Source of the DNA: Pseudomonas fluorescens
GTDB taxonomy: Bacteria; Pseudomonadota; Gammaproteobacteria; Pseudomonadales; Pseudomonadaceae
Assembly: GCF_902497895.1 (NCBI RefSeq)
Contig: NZ_CABVHQ010000001.1
Span: forward strand, 124,001 to 188,000
Direction of reading: 5' to 3'
Length of the DNA: 64,000 bases
In this document: positions 52,983 to 62,433 of the stretch, one piece after another
Layout: every line of letters begins with the position of its first letter
How positions within the stretch are numbered: position 1 is the first letter of the stretch
Program-made: the position numbers and the translations under genes
The notes under the pieces: generated by a model
Told to the model about the DNA's origin: nothing
Databases searched by the model: none
What the model saw: the letters and a program-made list of their open reading frames with translations, nothing else

Positions 52983-53594
52983 TCACAGCTCGATGCCCTT
53001 TTGCGCTTTGATCCCGGCCTGGAACGCATGCTTGAGCACGCCCATTTCGGTGACGGTGTCGGCCAGGTCAATCATTTCGGGCTTGGCACCGCGACCGGTG
53101 ACCAGCACATGCTGCATCGGCGGGCGAGCCTGCAAGTCGCTGAGTACCTGGTCGAGGTCCAGATAGCCGTGTTTGAGGGCAATATTCAGCTCATCGAGCA
53201 CCACCAGGCCAATGGCCGGGTCACGCAACAATTCACGGGAGACGGCCCAGGCCGCTTCGGCCGCCGCGATGTCACGTTGACGGTCCTGAGTTTCCCAGGT
53301 GAAGCCCTCACCCATGACGTGAAAGCGTACTTGCTCGGGAAAACGTCGAAAGAACAGCTCCTCACCGGTACTGTTGCGACCCTTGATGAACTGCACCACG
53401 CCGCATTGCATGCCGTGGCCCATGGCCCGGGCGAGCATGCCGAAGGCGGAGCTGCTCTTGCCTTTGCCGTTGCCGGTCAGCACCAGCAGCAACCCGCACT
53501 CGTTCGGCGAGTTGGCGATACGTTCGTCGATTACCGCTTTTTTGCGCAGCATGCGCGCCAGATGGCGTTCGTCACGATCGGGGGAATCAGTCAT
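52983..53594 (-). CDS. cobO: Cob(I)yrinic acid a,c-diamide adenosyltransferase (CobO/BtuR)
   Basis: Attaches the adenosyl ligand to Co(I) corrinoids using ATP. 203 aa, with the P-loop TGNGKGKSSSAFGMLARAMGHG (about 40-61), QFIKGRNSTGEE, and VLDELNIALKHGYL. ATG 53594 follows GGAGAGCT; the frame upstream overlaps the riboswitch and is not used. First gene of the cobalamin transcript; cobB starts 10 bp downstream. Confidence 0.94.
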   Translation of the reverse strand: MTDSPDRDERHLARMLRKKAVIDERIANSPNECGLLLVLTGNGKGKSSSAFGMLARAMGHGMQCGVVQFIKGRNSTGEELFFRRFPEQVRFHVMGEGFTWETQDRQRDIAAAEAAWAVSRELLRDPAIGLVVLDELNIALKHGYLDLDQVLSDLQARPPMQHVLVTGRGAKPEMIDLADTVTEMGVLKHAFQAGIKAQKGIEL

Positions 53595-53687
53595 GGAGCA
53601 GCTCTCCGTTGGAAATGGATAACGGGGGGCAGGAATAAAAATAGACGGCATTAAGCCTGGCATCGCCCACCGTGATGCCGTTGGATG

Positions 53688-53897
53688 GATCAGGCCGGTC
53701 TCCGGGCTCATGAGTGGGTGTAATCCCGGACTGCGCGCCTTCCCGGGTCGACTCGCGACACAGTGGCACCAGGCACAGTCTTGACTCATTTACCGTTGCG
53801 GGGGCAGCGCCGGGATCGCTGCCCGCTCTGTAACAGAACGCGCACTCACCGGCTTCCCTGTTTCACTCTTTCGACCAGGGTCACAGAGCACCTGAAA
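53688..53897 (-). ncRNA. Cobalamin (adenosylcobalamin) riboswitch
   Basis: On the minus strand: a P3-P6 core with CCCCGCAACGGTAA (about 53804-53791), GCCACTG (53769-53763), and the B12 box AGCCCGGAGACCGGCCTG (53707-53690). The leader starts with TTTCAGGTGCTC near 53897. It sits 94 bp upstream of cobO and is expected to switch off the cob operon when AdoCbl is plentiful. Confidence 0.94.
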
Positions 53898-54062
53898 CAA
53901 GTCGCGAAGGTTAGAGGGTTGAGGGTGGAGCGTCAATTAAACCCGGGCAACTATCACCCTGGCATTGCCGTGCTATTCAAAGAGGCACGCCGCTGAAAGG
54001 TTGAACCAACCGGCAGCTATGCGCCTCTATGAATACATCAGTGCATTCGTAGGGAGATCAGC

Positions 54063-55376
54063 ATGCTCAAGCCTCAACTTGCCCTTGTCATCGTGCTCGC
54101 CGGCGGGCTTGCAGCCTGTAGTGAAACCGCCACCCTGAAAGTTTCCGATGGCACCGGGCCGTCGCCGAAGCTGCCGCAACCGAACAAAACCCTGATCCCG
54201 ACCGTGAACATCGCCCCGGCGATCGGCTGGCCTGAAGGTGCCAGACCGACCGCCGCAAGTGGCACTCAGGTAGCGGCGTTTGCCGAAGGGCTTGATCATC
54301 CGCGCTGGCTTTACGTACTACCCAACGGTGACGTGCTGGTGGCCGAAACCAACGCTCCGCCCAGGCCCGACGATCGCAAAGGCATTTTTGGCTGGGTCAT
54401 GGGCAAGTTCATGGGCCGCGCCGGAGCCGTTGTCCCGAGCCCGAATCGCATCACCCTGCTGCGGGACAAGGACCATGATGGCGTCGCCGAAACCCGCACA
54501 ATATTCCTCGAGAACCTCAACTCACCGTTCGGCATGATTCTGGTGGGCAATGATCTCTACGTCGCGGATACCGATCGGTTGCTGCGCTTCCCCTATAAAG
54601 ACGGAGAAACCTCGATCACCGCGCAACCGACCAAGGTGGTGGACCTGCCCGGTGGGACCTTGAATCACCACTGGACCAAGAACGTGATTGCCAGCAAGGA
54701 TGGCAGCAAGCTCTACGTTACCGTCGGCTCCAATAGCAACGTCGGCGAAAACGGTCTGGAGCAGGAACAAGGGCGCGCCGCGATCTGGGAAGTCGACCGC
54801 GCCACCGGTCAGCATCGGATCTTTGCCTCAGGCCTGCGCAATCCCAACGGCATGGCCTGGGAGCCCCAGAGCGGGCAACTCTGGACCGCCGTCAACGAAC
54901 GTGACGAAATCGGCAGCGATCTGGTGCCGGACTACATCACCTCGGTCAAGGACGGCGCCTTCTATGGCTGGCCCTTCAGTTACTATGGCCAGCACGTCGA
55001 CGTGCGCGTCACTCCACAAGACCCGGCACTGGTAGCCAAAGCCATCGTTCCGGACTACGCCGTCGGCCCGCACACTGCATCACTGGGCCTGACCTTCGCC
55101 GAAGGCAGCAAATTGCCGCCGTCCTTCACCCAAGGCGCATTCATCGGCCAGCATGGCTCCTGGAACCGTAAGCCGCACAGTGGCTACAAAGTGATCTTCG
55201 TACCGTTCAGCGCCGGCAAACCCAGCGGCCAACCGATTGACGTGCTGACGGGCTTCCTCACTGAAGACGAAAAAGCCATGGGCCGGCCGGTGGGGGTGGT
55301 GATTGATCAGCAAGGGGGCTTGCTGGTGGCGGATGACGTGGGGAACAAGATCTGGCGGGTGTCGGCGGCCCCGTAG
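54063..55376 (+). CDS. PQQ-dependent sugar (sorbosone-type) dehydrogenase lipoprotein
   Basis: Predicted periplasmic beta-propeller oxidoreductase, 437 aa. Lipobox LAAC with Cys19, then propeller blades; family blocks [57 protein letters not shown], and the C-terminal [23 protein letters not shown]. The conserved HGSWNR motif supports the sorbosone/glucose dehydrogenase family. Directly downstream of the divergent B12 riboswitch but not part of that system. PQQ dependence is inferred from the family. Confidence 0.87.
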   Translation: MLKPQLALVIVLAGGLAACSETATLKVSDGTGPSPKLPQPNKTLIPTVNIAPAIGWPEGARPTAASGTQVAAFAEGLDHPRWLYVLPNGDVLVAETNAPPRPDDRKGIFGWVMGKFMGRAGAVVPSPNRITLLRDKDHDGVAETRTIFLENLNSPFGMILVGNDLYVADTDRLLRFPYKDGETSITAQPTKVVDLPGGTLNHHWTKNVIASKDGSKLYVTVGSNSNVGENGLEQEQGRAAIWEVDRATGQHRIFASGLRNPNGMAWEPQSGQLWTAVNERDEIGSDLVPDYITSVKDGAFYGWPFSYYGQHVDVRVTPQDPALVAKAIVPDYAVGPHTASLGLTFAEGSKLPPSFTQGAFIGQHGSWNRKPHSGYKVIFVPFSAGKPSGQPIDVLTGFLTEDEKAMGRPVGVVIDQQGGLLVADDVGNKIWRVSAAP

Positions 55377-55399
55377 GAGCTGCCGAAGGCTGCGATCTT
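55373..55399. repeat. Single REP unit, type A
   Basis: CGTAGGAGCTGCCGAAGGCT followed by GCGATCTT, overlapping the end of the dehydrogenase gene; no inverted partner. Confidence 0.75.
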
Positions 55400-55484
55400 T
55401 ATCGATCTCCTCTACGCCAAAGAAGCGGAGCGGGCTTGCCCCAATCCTGATCAGTTAATGAAAATCTATAGTCTGGCGGGCATT

Positions 55485-55633
55485 TGTGGCGAGGGGGCTT
55501 GCCCCCGTTCGGCTGCGGAGCAGTCGTAGAACCGGTGAATGCGGTGTACCTGACAGATCGGGATCGCTGGTTTTTGGGGCCGCTTCGCGACCCAACGGGG
55601 CGATGCGGCGTTCCGACAAGCCCCCTCGCCACA
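55485..55633. repeat. REP pair, type C
   Basis: TGTGGCGAGGGGGCTTGCCC ... AAGCCCCCTCGCCACA, with an unusually long 110-bp centre between convergent genes. Same type as at 12278-12407. Confidence 0.8.
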
Positions 55634-55667
55634 GGTTTGGTGTTCGGCGTGCCTTACTCTTAATTGC

Positions 55668-56330
55668 CTACCGCTTGCGGCACAGCGTCAGCCCATCGCC
55701 CAGCGGCAGCAGCGACAGATCGACCCGAAGGTCATCCTTCAAGGCGCGGTTCAGGGCCTGGATGGCGCGGGTGTCTTCGCTTTCGGGATTGACCTCGAGC
55801 ACGCGCCCGCTCCATAGCGTGTTATCGAAAATCACCAGCCCGCCGCTTCGCAGCAGACGCAAGGCGCTTTCCAGATAGGCCGGATAGTTGGCCTTGTCGG
55901 CATCGATGAAGATCAGGTCGAAACTTCCACCCTGCCCTTGCTGCTCCAGCTGCGCCAGGGTTTCCAGCGCCGGTGCCAGGCGCAGATCAATCCGCTGCGC
56001 CAGGCCCGCCTCCTGCCAGTAACGGCGAGCGGTGGCGTTGTAATCGCCAGGAATATCGCAACAGATCAGGCTGCCATCCTCCGGCAAGGCAGCAGCCATG
56101 CACAAGGCGCTGTAACCGGTGAAGGTGCCGACTTCCAGCAAGCGCCTGGCGCCGGTCAGTTTGACCAACAAGGCGAGGAACTGGCCCTGCTCGGGCGCCA
56201 CCTGCCAGCGGGCCATGGGCAGCGCCTGGGTTTCGTCACGCAAACGGCGTAACAGCGGCGTTTCGCGCAAGGAAACATCCAGCAGGTAGCTGTAGAGGGA
56301 ATCGTCGAGATTGAGGGTGCGCGCGGTCAT
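55668..56330 (-). CDS. Class I SAM-dependent O-methyltransferase
   Basis: 220 aa, catechol-O-methyltransferase-like (family 3). SAM-binding motif LLEVGTFTGYSALCMA (about 80-95), then LICCDIPGDYNATARRYWQEAGL, and the metal-binding Asp in FDLIFIDADKANYPAYLE. LVIFDNTLWSG matches the family's divalent-metal site. The substrate is unknown; the gene stands alone upstream of REP type C and beside the NlpC/P60 gene. Confidence 0.88.
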   Translation of the reverse strand: MTARTLNLDDSLYSYLLDVSLRETPLLRRLRDETQALPMARWQVAPEQGQFLALLVKLTGARRLLEVGTFTGYSALCMAAALPEDGSLICCDIPGDYNATARRYWQEAGLAQRIDLRLAPALETLAQLEQQGQGGSFDLIFIDADKANYPAYLESALRLLRSGGLVIFDNTLWSGRVLEVNPESEDTRAIQALNRALKDDLRVDLSLLPLGDGLTLCRKR

Positions 56331-56353
56331 GAAAACCTCTGCAAAGGTGCGAC

Positions 56354-56887
56354 CTAAGGGTTACGCGCCAGACGCTCCGGCTGCAACACCCGCTTGGCGC
56401 TGAGATAGGCTTTCTGCCAGTAGGCTTTGGACAGGGTATCGAGCTTGACCGTTCCGCCGGTGGCAGGCGCATGAACAAATCGGCCTTCGCCGACATAAAT
56501 TCCGGCATGACTGACTTGCGAGCCGCCATTGGTGGCAAAAAATATCAGGTCGCCAGTCTGCAGGGCGTTCTGGTCGACATCCTGCGCACGCATACCGATC
56601 ATTTCGCGGGTCGTACGCGGCAGAGTGATGCCAGCGACATCACGATAAACGTAGCCGATCAGACCACTGCAATCGAAACCCGAGTCCGGCGTATTGCCGC
56701 CCCAGCGATAAGGTGTACCGACCAGGCCCAACGCTTGGAACAGCACATCTTCAGCCACTGGCGAGAATGCTTGGGAGGGGGCGAAAACAGGTGCCCGGAT
56801 CACCGGCGCAGGTGGCGGAGTACGGCTGGCGCAAGCACTGAGCAGTGCCGCGAACACGAGAAGCGCAAGGCGGGCCGACGTCGACAT
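56354..56887 (-). CDS. NlpC/P60 (C40) peptidoglycan hydrolase lipoprotein, copy A
   Basis: Murein endopeptidase predicted on the outer membrane. 177 aa: lipobox LLSAC (Cys19), then the NlpC domain (about 50-170) with the catalytic Cys in GFDCSGLIGYVY, His in VSHAGIYVGEGRFVHAP and the third residue His. Tandem with copy B upstream (57053-57673), separated by a terminator. Typical RlpA/MepS-like role in cell-wall growth is inferred. Confidence 0.88.
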   Translation of the reverse strand: MSTSARLALLVFAALLSACASRTPPPAPVIRAPVFAPSQAFSPVAEDVLFQALGLVGTPYRWGGNTPDSGFDCSGLIGYVYRDVAGITLPRTTREMIGMRAQDVDQNALQTGDLIFFATNGGSQVSHAGIYVGEGRFVHAPATGGTVKLDTLSKAYWQKAYLSAKRVLQPERLARNP

Positions 56888-56940
56888 GTGCAGAACAATC
56901 CTGATCTGGATGCGGCTTTCTCTGCCGTGAGGCTGAAAAG

Positions 56941-56970
56941 AAAACCGCCTACGCAGAACGCAGGCGGTTT
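56941..56970 (-). terminator. Terminator after NlpC/P60 copy B
   Basis: AAACCGCC ... GGCGGTTT with inner TGCG/CGCA pairing, then TTTTCTTTT on the minus strand. Confidence 0.8.
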
Positions 56971-57052
56971 ACCATCAACAATAGATCAGGATTCTAGCGG
57001 CTACGCGGCAAACTTCAAGTAAGACTTTAAGTTCGCCTTACTGAAAGTAAGC

Positions 57053-57673
57053 TTACTTGCGAGCGGTAACGATAGTCGGCGCCATGGCGAGGGCTCGCTT
57101 GGCTTCGATGAAGGTCTTGCTCCAGTAGCTGTCGCCCAGTTTGTCGACTCGAACACCACCGCTACGACGGCTGCTGGAGTGGATGAACTGGTCATCACCC
57201 AGGTAGATCCCGGCGTGACTGACGCGGCCACGGCCATTGGTGCTGAAGAACAGCAGATCACCGGGCTTGAGCTTGTTGCGAGCGACCAGCGGAGCGTCCA
57301 CGTTGATCATTTCGCGAGTGGAGCGCGGCAAGTTCATGCCCGCCTCTTCTCGAAACAGATACCCGATGAAACCGCTGCAATCGAAGCCTGCCTCGGAGGT
57401 GCCGCCGAAACGGTAACGAGTACCGATCAGGGACATGCCACGCTCGAGGATGCTATCGGCCAGGACCGGCATCTGATAAGGCTTGTTATCGTTGAATACG
57501 GCCAGTTCTTTTTCAGTCGCCAGGTCTTCCAGGTAAACACTGGAAGACTGTGCAGTAACAGAGTTTGTAACCTGCTGTTGTGGCTCTTGCTGGGACACTG
57601 GAGAGTGCGCAGCGCAACCAAACAACAGGGTAACGAGTGCGAGAGGCACGAGGGGTGCGAAGCGATTTAGCAT
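57053..57673 (-). CDS. NlpC/P60 (C40) peptidoglycan hydrolase lipoprotein, copy B
   Basis: 206 aa: lipobox TLLFGC (Cys20), a Gln/Ser-rich linker (about 22-75), and the NlpC domain (about 80-200) with GFDCSGFIGYLF, VSHAGIYLGDDQFIHSS and the basic tail. About half of the domain is identical to copy A, which suggests an old duplication. ATG 57673 (MLNRFAPLVPL) has a weak ribosome-binding site; earlier in-frame starts lack a signal sequence. Confidence 0.86.
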   Translation of the reverse strand: MLNRFAPLVPLALVTLLFGCAAHSPVSQQEPQQQVTNSVTAQSSSVYLEDLATEKELAVFNDNKPYQMPVLADSILERGMSLIGTRYRFGGTSEAGFDCSGFIGYLFREEAGMNLPRSTREMINVDAPLVARNKLKPGDLLFFSTNGRGRVSHAGIYLGDDQFIHSSSRRSGGVRVDKLGDSYWSKTFIEAKRALAMAPTIVTARK

Positions 57674-57897
57674 GGGCACGACCGTGGCTGATAGTTTTGA
57701 AGAGCCGCGACTATGCCTTCTATCATCCTCATTTGCAAATTCAATCGAGGGGAATGTGACTTTTCGGTTTGTCGTTTGCATCTAAGGCCTAAAGCCCATA
57801 TAGACGCTTGCGCACCCTGGATACGGCCTCGGAGCGGATTTTCTGGCGCCTGAAAAGTGCCAAAAAACGCTGCAGAGCGCGGTTTTACCGGGTCATT

Positions 57898-58602
57898 TTA
57901 CCAACCCAGGGTTTCTTTCAGGAAGGGAATGGTCAGTTTGCGTTGCGCCTGCAACGAAGCTTGATCGAGACGCTCCAGCAGTTCGAACAATGCGCTCATG
58001 CTGCGAGTGCCACGCGTCAGGATAAAGTGTCCGACCTCATCGGTCAGGTGCAGACCGCGCCGTGAAGCACGCAGTTGCAGGGCACGCAGTTTGTCTTCAT
58101 CGGAGAGCGGACGCATCTGGAAAATCAGCGCCAGGGTCAGGCGTGATTTCAAATCCGCCAACTTCACCGGCAGCTCCCGTGGCGAAGTCGAAGCGGCAAT
58201 CAGCAAACGTCGACCGCTGTCGCGCAAACGGTTGAACAGATGGAACAGCGCCTCTTCCCAGTCCGCCCGCCCCGCCACCGCCTGCAGATCATCCAGGCAG
58301 ACCAGTTCGTATTGCTCGAGGTTGTCGAGGATTTCAATACCGCGATCCAGCAGTTCCGCCAATGGCAGGTACACCGCCGGTTCGCCCATCTGCTCGAACC
58401 GCAAGCACGCGGCTTGCAGCAAGTGCGTACGCCCGACGCCGTCCTTGCCCCAGAGGTAGATCAGGCTTTCGGTCCAGCCAGCGTCGGCTTCGCAAAGCCG
58501 CTCGACATAGCCGAGTGCAGCGGCGTTGGCGCCTGGGTAGTAATTGATAAAGGTGGCGTCATCACGCAGACGCACACCTAGGGGCAGCTGAATCGGTTTC
58601 AT
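57898..58602 (-). CDS. hda: DnaA inactivator Hda
   Basis: DnaA-like AAA+ protein that stimulates ATP hydrolysis by DnaA on the loaded sliding clamp. 234 aa; begins MKPIQLPLGVRLRD, which contains the clamp-binding QLPLGVRL-type motif. P-loop IYLWGKDGVGRTHLLQAAC (about 46-64), Walker B YELVCLDDLQAV, and sensor II region near the C-terminus. No DNA-binding domain IV, as expected for Hda. Confidence 0.93.
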   Translation of the reverse strand: MKPIQLPLGVRLRDDATFINYYPGANAAALGYVERLCEADAGWTESLIYLWGKDGVGRTHLLQAACLRFEQMGEPAVYLPLAELLDRGIEILDNLEQYELVCLDDLQAVAGRADWEEALFHLFNRLRDSGRRLLIAASTSPRELPVKLADLKSRLTLALIFQMRPLSDEDKLRALQLRASRRGLHLTDEVGHFILTRGTRSMSALFELLERLDQASLQAQRKLTIPFLKETLGW

Positions 58603-58719
58603 GCTGACTGAACAGTTCCAAAGGAACCGTTAGTGGCCTCTGTATAAAGTGTGCAAAGTTTATACCCGTGACGCCGGGCGCACAATGCAGCAGACCATAA
58701 GCAAAATCAAAGGTTTGCG

Positions 58720-59901
58720 TTAACCCGGAAGAATCGGCGGGGTTTGTTTGACGGTGCTTGTGACCGTCCCGGGGACGCCCAGGGCGAGTTCTGCATTGCC
58801 CCGGGCGGCCTTTGGCAACACGTCAGAAGGCGTTACTGGGTCTTCCACTCCGGTGTAGATATCCGAATCCTTGTACAAATCGTGTACATGACGCACCAGC
58901 ACCATGATTACCGCGGCCACCGGCAAGGCCAGCAGGATCCCGGTAAAGCCAAACAGCTCACCGCCCGCCAGAATGGCGAAGATCACCGCTACCGGGTGCA
59001 GACCGATCCGGTCCCCCACCAGCAATGGCGTCAGGACCATGCCTTCCAGCGCCTGACCGACCATGAATACCGCGACGATGCCGACCATCGGATACAGGTC
59101 GCCACCAAACTGGAACAGGCCAGCCACCAGGGCCGCGCCGATGCCGATGACGAAGCCCATGTACGGCACAATGGCCGCCAGCCCGGCAATCATCCCGATC
59201 AACAGCCCCAGTTCAAGCCCGACCAGCATCAAACCAGCCGAGTAGATCACTCCCAGGGCGACCATCACCAGCAGCTGGCCACGAACAAAAGCCCCGAGTA
59301 CCTCATGGCACTCGCCGGCCAATATCACCGCGCGCTCCTCACGATCGCGAGGCAGCAGGCTGCGGATCTTCGCCATCATCAGGTCCCAGTCACGCAGCAG
59401 GTAGAAACTGACCACCGGGATCAGCACCAGATTGGCCAGCAAAGCGATCAAGGCCAGGCCGGAAGCGGTTGCCTGGCTAAGCACTATGCCAACAATGTCG
59501 GTGGTCTGGCCCATATGCTCGGTGATGGCCGCCTTGATCTTGTCGAACTTCCAGAAACCATCGGCAAGCCCCAGCTTCGATTGCGCCCATGGCATGGCGG
59601 TGTGCTGCAACCAGTCGAGCATTTGCGGCAGCAGTTCATACAAGCGCAACAGCTGCTTGGCCAGCATTGGCACCAGCACTAGCAACAGCGTCATGACGAT
59701 CACGCAGAACAGCGCAAACACCGCCACCACGCCCCAGGTTCGCGAGAGACCGAGCGCCTCCAGGCGATCCACCAGCGGGTCGAACAGATAGGCCAACAGC
59801 AGCGCCACCAGGAACGGCGTGAGGATCGGATGCAACAGGTACACAAAGGCGAACAGCAGGATCACCCCACCCAACCACACCCAACGACGCGTATCAGCCA
59901 T
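58720..59901 (-). CDS. AI-2E/PerM-family transporter
   Basis: Eight-helix inner-membrane permease of the AI-2 exporter-like/PerM family, 393 aa. Family blocks LLAYLFDPLVDRLEALG, LIALLANLVLIPVVSFYLLRDWD, and GGELFGFTGILLALPVAAVIMVLVRH. Upstream of hda on the same strand and downstream of the DUF2066 gene, a grouping I recall from other pseudomonads. Substrate unknown. Confidence 0.87.
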   Translation of the reverse strand: MADTRRWVWLGGVILLFAFVYLLHPILTPFLVALLLAYLFDPLVDRLEALGLSRTWGVVAVFALFCVIVMTLLLVLVPMLAKQLLRLYELLPQMLDWLQHTAMPWAQSKLGLADGFWKFDKIKAAITEHMGQTTDIVGIVLSQATASGLALIALLANLVLIPVVSFYLLRDWDLMMAKIRSLLPRDREERAVILAGECHEVLGAFVRGQLLVMVALGVIYSAGLMLVGLELGLLIGMIAGLAAIVPYMGFVIGIGAALVAGLFQFGGDLYPMVGIVAVFMVGQALEGMVLTPLLVGDRIGLHPVAVIFAILAGGELFGFTGILLALPVAAVIMVLVRHVHDLYKDSDIYTGVEDPVTPSDVLPKAARGNAELALGVPGTVTSTVKQTPPILPG

Positions 59902-59936
59902 GAACCGCTCCAGCTTCTATATAGGGAAAGAACAAC

Positions 59937-60989
59937 TTACCAACGGAAATGCAATTGCGCGGCGGGTGCTGGCGCAGCAACCGGCACCGCGCCTGCGACC
60001 GCTGGCTGAGCAGGCACTGGCGGCGCCAGTTGCCCGGCAGGCACCTCTTGCAGCTTCGCCAGGCCCAACTGCGCGCGCAATTGTTCGGCGCTGCCAGTGA
60101 CCTGATAAATAACCCGGTCGCCCTCGACGCGCAGCAGTTTCGCGCGAAACGGCTCAAGCAGTTGCCCGAGTGCCGCGTAACGTTCCAGGGTCATGCCCTG
60201 CACTTCCAGCAGCTGCTCGGTGGAGGCTCCGGCCTTGGCGACGAAGCGTGGTGCCAGTTTCTGACTGACGGCCAGTAACACCGCATCGGCGAGAGCCGCA
60301 GGGTCGGCGCCTTGCACAGTGCCCTGTTCGCGCTGATCACCCAGCCACAGACGCCATTTGGCCTGCCACTGCCCGCCCTCTTCCTCATTGGCATGCACCG
60401 CCAGCAAGGCGTCGGCGGCGTAGCGTTGCGAGGCCGCGCGCAGCGGGGCCGGGTCGGCTCCCTCAAGATGCGGTGCAGTAGCGACAATCTGTTCATTCAA
60501 ATCAGCCAACGGCAGGCGCAACGGCAAGCCGCGGTGCTGGGCTGCACGACGCAGCGGCGCGGCGCTGGCCTGACCATCGCCGACCAGGCTCGAGCCTTCA
60601 GCTGAATCATTGAGCCACCAACCAAGAATCGACGGGCGATTGCTGCCCCACAAAGCCAACCCGGCCTGACGCAAGGCCCGATCGGTGCTGACCGGATCGA
60701 AATCCACCTTCAGGCTTTCCGGTGGCCCGGCGTCATAGCCGTATCGGCTGATGATCTGCTGCGGATCCTTGCGAATAGCCGCCAGCCCCGGGTTTTGCGC
60801 CGCCTTGGCATCACCAGTCAGGCGCAGCACCAGGGTATCCAAAGCGCGTTGCGTGGCTTGATCGCGCTCTTGCGGGGTCTGACTGCTGACCGGTTCGCGT
60901 ACTTGATACAACCCATTGAGTGTTTCGGCATGACTCGCCAGGCTGAAAAAAGATAAACAGCCCACAACTAGTAATTTACACAGACGCAT
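59937..60989 (-). CDS. DUF2066 periplasmic protein
   Basis: 350 aa with signal peptide (MRLCKLLVVGCLSFFSLASHA). DUF2066 domain from about residue 25 to 145 (YQVREPVSSQTPQERDQATQRALDTLVLRLTGD), then a region of alternating strands and helices, and an Ala/Pro-rich C-terminus. ATG 60989 follows AGGAATA; earlier codons are not plausible. Function unknown; 35 bp separate it from the PerM gene. Confidence 0.8.
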   Translation of the reverse strand: MRLCKLLVVGCLSFFSLASHAETLNGLYQVREPVSSQTPQERDQATQRALDTLVLRLTGDAKAAQNPGLAAIRKDPQQIISRYGYDAGPPESLKVDFDPVSTDRALRQAGLALWGSNRPSILGWWLNDSAEGSSLVGDGQASAAPLRRAAQHRGLPLRLPLADLNEQIVATAPHLEGADPAPLRAASQRYAADALLAVHANEEEGGQWQAKWRLWLGDQREQGTVQGADPAALADAVLLAVSQKLAPRFVAKAGASTEQLLEVQGMTLERYAALGQLLEPFRAKLLRVEGDRVIYQVTGSAEQLRAQLGLAKLQEVPAGQLAPPVPAQPAVAGAVPVAAPAPAAQLHFRW

Positions 60990-61240
60990 GGAGTATTCCT
61001 GACGGCAAAAAGCGGCTGGAACAGGCCGCATGAACAGAATTGAGCAAGGCTGTGACCACAACGCCTGGCAAAACATTCACAGGACCTTGGTAAGTTTTCG
61101 AACAGTCGTAACCATAGCTGGTTAATGTCTATACCTTATACAGTCACGGAAGAGGCGACCATCTTGTGTAATAACGGATTTTTTAACGTGATATGTCCCT
61201 GCCCGTCGGCCCGAGGATGGCCGCTGCCCCTCAAGCCTGA

Positions 61241-61246
61241 TAAAAT
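61241..61246 (+). promoter_or_regulatory. Candidate extended -10 promoter for purM
   Basis: TAAAAT preceded by TGA gives the extended form TGnTAAAAT, 128 bp upstream of the purM ATG. No good -35 is visible. The rest of the 385-bp divergent gap (60990-61374) has no gene I can support. Confidence 0.4.
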
Positions 61247-61374
61247 CGCGCGCCTTCGCAGACCGGCAACAGTCGGGCACCCGGAAATTCGCGTCGGCAA
61301 TTGCCCTTCGCCTGTTTCAGTGGGTCCCACTGGACTCGGTCGTTACCCCTGAATCCCCCCTAAAGGCCTGGATC

Positions 61375-62433
61375 ATGAGCAAGCAACCCTCCCTGAGCTA
61401 CAAGGACGCCGGTGTAGACATCGACGCCGGTGAAGCATTGGTCGAACGCATCAAGAGCGTCGCCAAGCGCACTGCGCGCCCGGAAGTCATGGGCGGCCTG
61501 GGCGGTTTCGGCGCCCTCTGCGAAATCCCGGCCGGTTACAAACAACCGGTTCTGGTCTCCGGAACCGACGGCGTCGGCACCAAGCTGCGTCTGGCGCTGA
61601 ACCTGAACAAACACGACAGCATTGGCATCGACCTGGTTGCCATGTGTGTGAACGACCTGGTGGTCTGTGGCGCCGAGCCGCTGTTCTTCCTCGACTACTA
61701 CGCCACCGGCAAACTCAATGTCGAGACCGCGACCCAGGTAGTGACCGGTATCGGCGCTGGCTGTGAGTTGTCCGGTTGCTCCCTGGTCGGCGGTGAAACC
61801 GCTGAAATGCCGGGCATGTACGAAGGCGAAGACTACGACCTGGCCGGCTTCTGCGTCGGCGTCGTGGAAAAATCCGAAATCATCGACGGCTCGAAAGTCG
61901 CCGCCGGCGATGCCCTGCTCGCCCTGCCGTCTTCCGGTCCGCACTCCAACGGCTACTCGCTGATCCGCAAGATCATTGAAGTGTCCGGTGCCGACATCGA
62001 AAACATCCAGCTCGACGGCAAGCCGCTGACCGACCTGCTGATGGCCCCGACCCGTATCTACGTGAAGCCGCTGCTCAAGTTGATCAAGGACACCGGCGCG
62101 GTCAAGGCCATGGCCCACATCACCGGTGGTGGCCTGCTCGACAACATCCCGCGGGTGCTGCCAAAAGGCGCTCAGGCCGTGGTTGACGTCGCCAGCTGGC
62201 AGCGCCCGGCTGTGTTCGACTGGCTGCAAGAGAAAGGCAACGTTGAAGAAGTGGAAATGCACCGCGTGCTGAACTGCGGCGTGGGCATGGTGATCTGCGT
62301 GGCTCAGGAGCACGTTGAAATTGCCCTGAACGTTCTGCGTGAAGCCGGCGAGCAACCATGGGTCATCGGCCAGATCGCGACTGCCGCCGAAGGCGCAGCT
62401 TCGGTCGAGCTGAAAAACCTCAAGGTTCACTGA
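61375..62433 (+). CDS. purM: Phosphoribosylformylglycinamidine cyclo-ligase PurM
   Basis: Fifth step of purine synthesis: ATP-dependent ring closure of FGAM to AIR. 352 aa with [20 protein letters not shown], the ATP-grasp-like [43 protein letters not shown] and [15 protein letters not shown]. The stop overlaps the purN start (TGATG). Confidence 0.97.
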   Translation: MSKQPSLSYKDAGVDIDAGEALVERIKSVAKRTARPEVMGGLGGFGALCEIPAGYKQPVLVSGTDGVGTKLRLALNLNKHDSIGIDLVAMCVNDLVVCGAEPLFFLDYYATGKLNVETATQVVTGIGAGCELSGCSLVGGETAEMPGMYEGEDYDLAGFCVGVVEKSEIIDGSKVAAGDALLALPSSGPHSNGYSLIRKIIEVSGADIENIQLDGKPLTDLLMAPTRIYVKPLLKLIKDTGAVKAMAHITGGGLLDNIPRVLPKGAQAVVDVASWQRPAVFDWLQEKGNVEEVEMHRVLNCGVGMVICVAQEHVEIALNVLREAGEQPWVIGQIATAAEGAASVELKNLKVH

